NCBI RefSeq assembly: GCF_022458985.1
Contig: NC_061781.1
Location: 17,887,001 to 17,951,000 of the forward strand
Length of the DNA: 64,000 nt
Source: Mugil cephalus
Taxonomy: Eukaryota > Chordata > Actinopteri > Mugiliformes > Mugilidae
Direction of reading: 5' to 3'
Part shown: piece after piece, positions 52,009 to 64,000 of the stretch
How the letters are laid out: each line of letters begins with the position of its first letter
Numbering within the stretch: the stretch's first letter is position 1
Notes under the pieces: model-generated
The model's input: the letters and a program-made list of their open reading frames with translations, nothing else
Databases searched by the model: none
What the model was told of the DNA's origin: nothing
Made by a program: the position numbers and the translations under genes

Positions 52009-52164
52009 GAATGGCAAATTAAGTTAGATTAGTAGCAAATTATGTTGCTACTTAAGCTACCTGAAGTATTTTTGTTCTTATTATTTGAATGGCAAATTAA
52101 GTTAAATTAGTATCAATTTATGTTGCCACTTAAGCTACCTGAAGTATTTTTCTTTATTTTTTTA
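52009..52164. repeat. 78-bp tandem duplication
   Basis: Two diverged copies start GAATGGCAAATTAAGTTA at 52009 and 52087. Both contain ACTTAAGCTACCTGAAGTAT. Several substitutions separate them. Non-coding. Confidence 0.8.
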
Positions 52165-52792
52165 ATTTTTTATTTAAATGGATAATCAGAAGGTCCTGTG
52201 TGAAAATTAACAGCTAGACTTACCTGGATCTGTGACCATATGTCACATGATGTTCCTGTGCTGTTGTGCTCTACTGCTTTTACACTAAAAACAGACCATT
52301 TTACCATTTTTTGGACAAAATCTTGAATCTTGGTTTAATGTGTACTTTTTAGTTTGATCATCCCAGAAAATAAATAAACAACTGCTGTAACGGGTTTATT
52401 TTTTTTTTATCGCTGTTTTAACAGTCTACCTAACCACTCCTACCCACTAGGAGGCGTTAAACCTATGTACCAGGCTGTAAACATGTAAAGTTTTTTTTTT
52501 CTATCAGTACGTTTACATGCAGGTGGAAAAAAACCCCAAGTAATTATTGATTAATCGGGCTATAAGAGATGCACTTAAGTGCATGTAAACAACTGCCGCG
52601 ACCTCTAGCGGCCACTCGACGAACTGCACGTTTTTCTGCACTTCCGCTGCACGGGTTTTACAGTCAGTGCTTCAGACCAGACTAAGAAGGTTACTGCTGC
52701 AGACTGCCGCCTTATTCCCTTTTCGGTGGTTTGCTTCACCATTAATCCGTCTCCTATCCGCCCATCTCATCCGTAAGTAAGATAAGAGCCAT

Positions 52793-52843
52793 CATCACCG
52801 ATGTGAGCAGCTTCGCTCACATCACCGATGTGAGCAGCTTCGC
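52793..52843. repeat. 24-nt direct repeat pair
   Basis: CATCACCGATGTGAGCAGCT followed by TCGC occurs twice with a 3-nt gap, directly after the candidate NXPE3 5' exon. The repeat can also form a local hairpin (GTGAGC / GCTCAC). Confidence 0.8.
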
Positions 52844-54494
52844 CTAACGTCGGTGTTTATTGTATTGTAGAGCTGATTCAGTTAATGCTCAGCAATCTTC
52901 TCCCATCTATTGACGATTTTTTTTTTTTTTTTTTTTTTTTTTTGGGCCAGTGAAGGCTATATAGAGACAGAAAAAAATAAATTAGGGTGACGTTTAGAGA
53001 GAATTCAAGATGGAGGGACGCAATCATAGCTGGTGGGTTTATCGCTTATTTTAAATCGCTTTAAAATCAGATTATGGCTGATAAACCCACTCGTGTGTTA
53101 CTACAAAACGTATATAATAATTTGTCGGTTAAACAGAATTATACAAAACCCGTGTTTTCAGTCAGTCAGTTTAACCGCACCCAAGCAACGCACCCAGCAA
53201 CGTTTCTGATAAACATCTTTTTAAGCAGAACATTTATTTTTTTTTTTTAGCGATTATAATATGTCGGAAAGCTACACATATCTTTTGTGTCAGCAGGTCA
53301 AAACTGACTTAATCTAGCCCAAAATTGTCATCCAGTATTGTTTTTCACCCCATATCCAACTTGTATTCATATACATGTGAGCACCGTATTTAATGTTAAT
53401 GTTATTTTTGGACCAATGGGCCTTTTTCACTTGAATGCACCACTCGTTTTCATCCATAAAAGAGTGTAAATTGAGACAAATTTGATCCACACGATAACCT
53501 TAAACATTTTCTATAATCCATGGGCGTATGCATTTATCAATGGCAGATCATATAACCGGAAGTGCAACACCAAATATGTCACTTTCTTTTTTTTAGAGAC
53601 TTTCATAGTTTACTAAAGTGGTTCCATTGCATGTAGTGCAGGTACACACACAGCAAAATGCAATTAAGCATCAACTAGAAATGCACGTAGCAAAAAGTTA
53701 GGAGCATTGCATAAAGTAAGCGAGTATTTTACAGTAATAGTAGACATCAAGAAACAAATGTAATACTAATATTAGTATATAAATATGTACGTACAATGTA
53801 CTACCACAACAATGACGATTTGGATCGCAAATCTGCTGCATTAGGATGCATAAGATAGCTAATTGCTTCTGGTAAAATGTTCTCAAAACATTGTGGAAGG
53901 ACGGGCAGATTAGATCATATTAATGGCCTATTAATGGCTTGTTCAGACAGAGATCCTTCAGTGTAATTGTAGATTCTGATATGACAGCAGCACACAAGCA
54001 GAGAGAATCATGCACTGAAATGCACTGATTCGTGAGGAGATTTGTTCTCGTATAGAAGTGTCGTGTTTTTGTCTGAAGTTTATAAGAACAGAAGGCTTTG
54101 GAGAACGAACACACTCAAGTAAACGTGCCTCATATTTACCTTATATGTGCGTAGGACGTGATATACGAGGAAAAAGAGAAGCCTACAGCATTAGAATCAT
54201 GAAACGGTTCAAATCAGGAACGAAAATACTTTCTTCTATTTTTATACCTTTTATGCAGTGGAGGTCAGCACAGATAACCAAACTCAATGACGAAATAATG
54301 AGCAATAAAATGTAAAACTCCACCACGCAGACAAAGTATTACTCTGTCGCAGTGATTTAGGTTTGTTCTACACATCCATCCCAAGTGTCTCAAGTATTAT
54401 TTCTCCTCTGCCGAGACTTGTTGATAGTATCTGCATTGTCCCATGTTATCTCAAAGGATTATGTTTCTCCACAAACATCAACAGAGCCCTCTCC

Positions 54495-54569
54495 ATGGCG
54501 GCGTTCATGGACGCGGATGAAACGATGTCGTCGTCGTCGTCGTCATCGCCGTCATCATCATCGCAGTGA
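54495..54569 (+). CDS. Upstream ORF in NXPE3 leader (24 codons)
   Basis: ATG at 54495 encodes MAAFMDADETM then a Ser-rich run from (TCG)n/(TCA)n repeats, and stops at 54567-54569. This is 50 bases before the NXPE3 ATG and out of frame with it. It follows an acceptor-like pyrimidine/CAACAG stretch (AG at 54483-54484), so it probably sits in the leader exon. It could lower NXPE3 translation. The product is not recognised; whether it is translated is unknown. Confidence 0.4.
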   Translation: MAAFMDADETMSSSSSSSPSSSSQ

Positions 54570-54619
54570 CAGCAGAGCGTGACACAGGACCTGATCATGG
54601 GAGACAGAAGGGGGTCACC

Positions 54620-58491
<3,872 letters not shown>

Positions 58492-59301
58492 AAAAAAAAA
58501 TAAAAATGTAGAGATGGTAGTAGGTTTGTTGTTGAAGGAAGTGAAAGACTGTGAATCAGTTGGTTCTACGGCGCCAAACACCACGTCTTTGTTGTTTCAT
58601 AACCGTTAAATACTGGCCCCCTGGGTTCAGGTCAAAGATTTCTCTCAGGCTGTTCTGCGTTGAAATACAAAGTCACTGTTTGTTGCTTTACTTTAGTTCT
58701 CAGTTCATGTGAAACAGCACTTTAAGTACAACTTTTTTAAGTCCTGCGCCTTTAATAGAAGCTGGACGTATTTTTTATTTTTCTGCTTGTACACTTGTAT
58801 ACATTTACTTTTAATGTAATGTAAACAGACCAAATCCCGGTAGCAAAGTGTGATCTCTCCAGCCTTGACTTTTATTTACTTTTACACACAACAGAACTTT
58901 TTTTATGGTAAATTTGAATCCCGCGTGTTTTATAGAGTCATTAAGGCCGTAGGTTTTCACATACTCTTCACAAAGACTTGAGAGTCGGGAGGGTTCATGT
59001 CTGTATGACGCAAAGAGAACAAATGTGCCTATTTGGTATTAAATCTGTTTGTCCCTGTGGACGACCAGAGGCTGCACTATCACTCACTACATCAACACGA
59101 GGCAAGTCACTGTCATGTTTGCCAGCATGCCTGCTTTTCTACCCGTTTACAGGAGCGATGGAAGCCATTGTTATTTGCATACAAACTGTGCACAACACAT
59201 TTGCTTAACTTTTATATTGGGTGATTGTCTAGGAATTTAGGTATCATACGCTGACGATACACTTGTGGTGTGATGTCTTTTCCTTTTCTGAGCCTGTGTT
59301 C

Positions 59302-59307
59302 AATAAA
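59302..59307 (+). promoter_or_regulatory. Candidate NXPE3 polyadenylation signal
   Basis: AATAAA (in TTCAATAAACTTAAATG) about 810 nt after the stop. Confidence 0.55.
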
Positions 59308-59595
59308 CTTAAATGTTACGATGGTAGTAGCTCTCCTTTCTCATGTATGTCGACTTTGAAACGGCTTTTTCACAAGGGATCCGGGTAGGAGGGAGTCACC
59401 GAAACACAATCTATAATGTTTGTAGCTTGATGACACTATTGCGAAACCACTTTGCAAATCTTATAATATAATACTATGATATAAACAGGAAATATTCTCC
59501 TGGTGTTGTCATGGTATCCAATGGAAGCAGCCTCCTTGTTTTCATGTGATTCCTGTTAGACTGTGAGCAGGGAACAAAGAGTAACAACCTGGATG

Positions 59596-59880
59596 TACAC
59601 ATGACACAGCATAACATTATGACCATATCACTAATATTGCGTAGGTCTCCCTTGTTTGTTTGTTTGTTTTTTTGAGTTGTTGTGTGTGTGTTTGTGTCAG
59701 ACTGCATCCTGCTGGGGATGGGGGTACCTGCTCTGGTCTAGGTGTGTGGTACATGTCTAAATAACATCCACATGAATGTCAGGTCTAAACGTTTCTCAGC
59801 ACAACACTGAATTGTTAAAAGATGGTCAGTGTTATTTACTTTGCCCATTAGTGGTCATAATGTTATGCCTGATCAGTGTA
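59596..59880. mobile_element. Tc1/mariner-like non-autonomous relic, copy C
   Basis: Begins TACACATGACACAGCATAAC and ends TAATGTTATGCCTGATCAGT then GTA, giving degraded inverted ends. Interior AACATCCACATGAATGTCAG and GCGTAGGTCTCCCTTG match copies A and B. About 285 bp, no ORF. Confidence 0.7.
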
Positions 59881-60042
59881 CAATACTTGACCTGAAATAA
59901 GACAGTACATGAGTTCACCAGCAGGGGGCAGTCAACATCCAGGGAACCCACTACACCACTTCAAGAACTTCTACAACTGCTGCAGTATTTTCTTTACGTG
60001 TCTCAGTGACTGAAGCCCACAAATCACACATTTTTAAACAGT

Positions 60043-60048
60043 TTTATT
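60043..60048 (-). promoter_or_regulatory. Candidate ME3 polyadenylation signal
   Basis: AATAAA on the minus strand, about 830 nt after the ME3 stop. Confidence 0.45.
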
Positions 60049-60873
60049 TAAAAAGATTCATGTTCCCATTGAAAACATCTCTCGGTACTAAAGCTTGTAC
60101 ACCTTCATTCTCTAAAACGAACAGTTCTTCAGTAACTTTGGCAAAAAAAAAAAAGAATACATAAAACAGGCAGAGCTCTGTAAAAAAAACTAAAAGGAAA
60201 ACACACCACTGTGAACAAGAAGAAAAAAACATCCAGCTGGAGATTTTTAAATCTCAGGCAAAGTTTCGTTTGAACACATTCAAGAAAACAGTAGAGCCTG
60301 CCATCACAAGGGACTGATTGAGACAGAGAGGCAGCACAGATCTTTCAGTCCGGTTAAAATATGAGAGGAGTGTAAAATAAGGAGCGGTTACAGGGATGAG
60401 CTGGCTGTGTCCTCTGGTGTCTTGTCTTAGTTCATTTTTATATTTCAAGCTGTAAAATTAGACTTGTTTTCTGTTTCTGTTTTACAGTACAAGCATTGTG
60501 CAATACAGTCAATTCATAAACAAGGATTATTTTAAGCGACATCTTAGTTGGACAATCTAGAGGAAGGAGTGTAGCTCAAGCTTCATATAGACATCTGATA
60601 TGCTAAACTCTAACAAAAAAGTACACGAAAATAGGGGAGAAAAAAAATAAAACTTGAACGGAATATCTTATTCTGCGCCACTCGACTGGCGCTTCATTAT
60701 AATGACCACTGTTGGGGAGGGGGCAGACATTCACCGACATTAATAAAAGACCCAAACAAACAAAGTCTAAAAGGCAAAAAAATCGTCTGCAAATATTTTT
60801 CGAAAGGAGACGACGCAGAACTTGCACGTGACACCACGGCAGCACGTTAAGGTTTGGAGAGACGCGGCCCACG

Positions 60874-63800
60874 TCACACGTCCTGGACGTTCATGGCGTC
60901 CTGCGGCCAGGTGTACGTGTCCAGGATGAAGGAGTCGTAATCGGGACTGTAGATGTGAGACAGCACAAACGCCTCCTTGTCCTTAGGCTCGGGGTACAGG
61001 GAAGCAATGTTGTTTCTGTATGCGTAGTCGACAATCTGGTAGAGGAGGACACAGAGGACATGATACAGTCATAAATAAATAATACTTATCCATTTAGAAA
61101 GCTTGTTCACAGCTGTAAGGTGAACGTTAAGAGCTCATGGTGCATTCCCTTCTACCCAAGTGGGAATTTCTGAGTTGGAATTTTCAACTGCAACGGATTT
61201 GGTGAACCAAGATGGCCGCCCCACGAGTAAACAGTAATTAGAAGCTCCTGTAATATTCTGTTTATTAGCACTTCTGATTATATTTAGTTGCATTAAAATT
61301 GGTCGCAAATATTTTTTGACATACGTATGTTGAAATGTTGTTACAGTGTAATTTAAGTTTTTCATGTGTTATATGGGAACTACAAGTTTCTAAACACAGT
61401 AGTCTGGTAAAACTAAAACAGTGTGAAACACCATTGTGTTAAACTGTGATTATAGTGGGGGTTTTTTTCTACATTTCAATTAAGCAGAAGTTTTGAATAT
61501 TTTTATAAATTTCTGCCTTGTGTGGTGTTGTAAATTTCATCACTGTAAATAATTCTAGTAAAAATTCATGCATTGTTTCAAGTTATCTGTTCGATTTACA
61601 ATTTGTGTAGCTTAAATAGCCTAAATTTAGTTTAAAAATATATATACTTCTTTTTAAAAAACAAAACAAGTTATATTTGGAGAAGAGAAGACATATAGTT
61701 TTCCCCACTTCTGTAACTAGAATGCCGATAACCCAGGTGTGATGTCATTCCCAGTGCCGTCCTCCGCCAACCAGAGGGCGTCGTCCACTAATTACGCGGC
61801 TGGCAACTGGACCCCCATCTCGTCCCTCTACAAGCATCTTTGAGAGGGACTCTGAGGCTTAAACTCACAATATTTGCCACTAAAAACAAACCACGAGTTC
61901 CTCTTGCCATTCGTCAACCATCATTCAACCCTCAACCTTTTTTAGGTTGCTCTGTTCCCTCACCCCTCCATCATTTGTTATTTTTCAGTCTCATTCTGTC
62001 GTTTATCAGAACAAAGTGCCAATGTACCCTGATAAATGCTCTGTTCACAGTAGATAACACCATTAGTCCTGGATGATCTGAGCTCAACTAGTTAGCTCGT
62101 AGTACATCTGTTCAAACCTGACATTAAAATGCATCTCAGCATGCGTCCTGAGCCACCATCTGTGATCAGATCTCAGTTTTGTCCAGTTTTGGATGAAGAT
62201 AAACATGTGGTAAGTTCTCGAGTACAATTGGGATTTTCAAGTACCACAGAGATAGAAGATATAATGAGCAAGTTATAAGCTGATAGTGATTCATGTGATC
62301 ACCCACCTTCATCGCAATCTTGAAGGACACCTCTCTGATGGTGCTGAGGGGAGGATAAAGTCTTCCCTCGGCCAGATGCTCCTCTGTTACCATGTCAGCT
62401 ATGGCCTGAGACAAAGACAGAAGATCTACATTAAAGCAGTCGTAAGGATGAGCGGGTGAACAACAAGACAAATTCAGGAACGGAGTAAAGGACCTCTGCA
62501 GTGGTGAGGAAGACGTCGTCAGATATGTGGCGCACTCTGCAGGCTATGACGCCCAACGCGACTCCAGGGAAGACGTAGGCGTTGTTTCCCTGTCCGGGGT
62601 AGAAGGTGCGCCCATCAGACAGCGTCACCTTGTTGAATGGACTTCCACTCGCAAAGATGCCCCGGCCCTGATTAAAGAGACAAGGAGGGAGATAAACAAT
62701 GTCAAATTTACTATTTCATAATGTCAAAATGCCACAAAGGCAAAGTCATTAGCTTCGTCTGGGGGAAATTCTTGCTAAGCTTTAAAAAGTCTCTGACATT
62801 TACAGCTTTGGTGTCAAATTTGTCAAAGTAAATGAAACAAAACATGACAGAGGATCACTTCGGACAATAATGGATTTTAAAAGGCCTCTAATGCAGATTT
62901 ACAGAAGAGATTGTGTAATGTACACAGGCTGAACGTTACCTCTGTGAGATTGTAGCATTGCTCCGCTGTGCACTCGGCCTTGCTGGTAGGATTACTCAGT
63001 GCAAAGATGATCGGCCTCTCATTGAACGACGCCATGTCTTTGATAATCTTCTCGGTAAATGCTCCTCCGATTGCGGCCACGCCTTTGCATTCAGGAGGAA
63101 TTCAAAAGGGAGATTTGATTAGTTTTGCAACAGCAGTTATTTAAACTTCACCAGCTCTGAAACAACAGGAACCGTGGTGCCTTTTGCAGGTTTGGAAGTT
63201 TCCAAATTGCAGTTTCAAGCCAGGGTCTTTTTCTTCTTCTAGTAATTTTCTAACAGTTTCCTATTTTATTGTTGATTGTGAGAGTTGTCCAATTAAAAGT
63301 CTGAAGAATCTGTTATTTTACATGCAGAGTTTGTATTTTAACATTGAAAGTTCTTCTTGACGCATTGGATTAAATGAAGAGTGTATTAGCCGATTCAGAG
63401 CAAATTACCAGGTTGTTATCGTACTGTACAAAGTCGGAGGAAAAAAAATTCACCTTTAAAATGTTTCTCTGTTTTTCCACGACTGGTCAGGGATAAACAA
63501 CAAACACGTGGGTTACAAAAAGTGTTTTTCTTTTAAAGTGGTTACAGACCTGATATTTATTTAACTCATGTGCTTCACTGCAAAAAAAAAAAAAAACTCT
63601 TGCTGCTAAGCTCACCTATGATGGCGGTGGGTTTGATGGTCTGCACCACCTCCTCCAGGGTCTTCAGGTGCGGGTGGTCGTGTGCAAACTCGAGCTTTTC
63701 ATGGTTCAGATGGCCTCTGCCCTGTATGTGTGTAAAGCAATGTGTTTTCAAAACAGAACGTGTTCCTGTTCGGCGGCTTACGTACGAGAACATGGCTCGT

Positions 63801-63920
63801 TGTTACCTTTACAATGAGACCTTTTGAATCCACCATCCAGATCCTCTTGGCTGCTTCCTCTCTAGTTAGTCCCTCTTTAGCCATGGCCATTATGAGCAGG
63901 TGGGCGATGCCCAAAGCAGC
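60874..63920 (-). CDS. me3: ME3, mitochondrial NADP-dependent malic enzyme (3' part, six exons)
   Basis: Minus-strand exons in the window: 63920-63807, 63721-63616, 63082-62940, 62667-62494, 62405-62307, 61035-60874 (TGA). They encode about 265 C-terminal residues of a roughly 600-aa enzyme; the 5' exons lie beyond 64000. The enzyme converts malate to pyruvate and CO2 with NADP reduction. Visible: [12 protein letters not shown] (end of the Rossmann GxGxxA region), [15 protein letters not shown] (Ser-Lys pattern of NADP enzymes), [78 protein letters not shown]. The C-terminus [20 protein letters not shown] and the GRGHLNHEK segment match ME3 rather than ME1 or ME2. Oddity: the donor at 62493 is AGAG|GTCCTT, a poor match at +3 to +5. 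Tail to tail with NXPE3. Confidence 0.93.
61036..62306 (-). other. ME3 last intron
   Basis: About 1.3 kb, AT-rich, non-coding. The segment at about 61140-61220 (GGGAATTTCTGAGTTGGAAT, AACCAAGATGGCCGCC) resembles a common fish DNA-transposon end, but no partner end was located. Confidence 0.5.
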
Positions 63921-64000
63921 CTGGTACAAAAAAAACAATTCTTCATCTGCATCATCGCCTCTTGTTTCGGCTCGTTTTACTTATTTTTACTCTGCAAAAT

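Larger units (their letters stand above)
50912..54484. other. CEP97 3' UTR and CEP97-NXPE3 intergenic region
   Basis: Includes the CEP97 3' UTR (a TG run at about 50951-50967) and a 78-bp tandem duplication (52009-52164). A CpG-richer block (52590-52860) is a plausible NXPE3 promoter with a non-coding exon ending at the donor CC|GTAAGTAAG (GT at 52773). It also contains a 24-nt direct duplication (52793-52816 and 52820-52843) and a poly-T run at about 52918-52943. The TACAGTACAAGTACTTCAGT words near 51930 resemble a common fish repeat. No protein-coding exon recognised. Confidence 0.55.
58492..60873. other. NXPE3-ME3 tail-to-tail region
   Basis: Contains the NXPE3 3' UTR up to about 59330 (AATAAA at 59302-59307) and a Tc1-like relic. 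The probable ME3 3' UTR on the minus strand runs from 60873 to about 60025 (AATAAA, minus, at 60048-60043). No other gene recognised. Confidence 0.6.

Noticed and set aside
52793-52843. Possible CRISPR-like repeat-spacer unit
   Set aside because: Only two copies with a 3-nt gap in vertebrate DNA; this is a simple local duplication.

Overview
The window is vertebrate nuclear DNA, almost certainly from a teleost fish. It has spliced genes with GT/AG introns, many AT-rich introns, (TA)n and (TAA)n microsatellites, teleost-style Tc1, hAT and non-LTR relics, and predicted proteins that align with human orthologues known to me from memory. Species cannot be named. Homology calls rest on recalled protein sequences, and exon boundaries were placed by hand from splice sites and reading-phase continuity, so expect errors of a base or two.

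Layout: GPR161 (+, 3' part, 1365-4831) faces DCAF6 (-, complete, 19 coding exons, 33315-8833). DCAF6 is divergent from MPC2 (+, complete, 35827-40639). RPL24 (-, complete, 46193-43439) is divergent from CEP97 (+, complete, 46801-50911), followed by NXPE3 (+, complete, 54620-58491) and ME3 (-, 3' part, 63920-60874, running off the right edge).

The gene order joins three blocks that are separate in human: GPR161-DCAF6-MPC2 (human 1q24), RPL24-CEP97-NXPE3 (human 3q12) and ME3 (human 11q14). Orientation inside the first two blocks matches human. Both joints hold relics of one Tc1/mariner-like repeat family.

Functionally this is a housekeeping and cilia mix: a ciliary Hedgehog-regulating GPCR (GPR161), a CUL4-DDB1 substrate receptor (DCAF6), one half of the mitochondrial pyruvate carrier (MPC2), ribosomal protein eL24, a centriole-capping protein (CEP97), a secretory-pathway NXPE protein and mitochondrial NADP malic enzyme. 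The most noteworthy non-coding element is a well-formed candidate H/ACA snoRNA on the sense strand of RPL24 intron 3. One of its pockets complements the universally conserved helix 69 of large-subunit rRNA. Other regulatory signals are a shared RPL24/CEP97 promoter with an X-box, a tandem CRE pair and ZNF143-like sites; an intragenic CpG-rich block with a ZNF143-like site inside DCAF6; and an upstream ORF in NXPE3.
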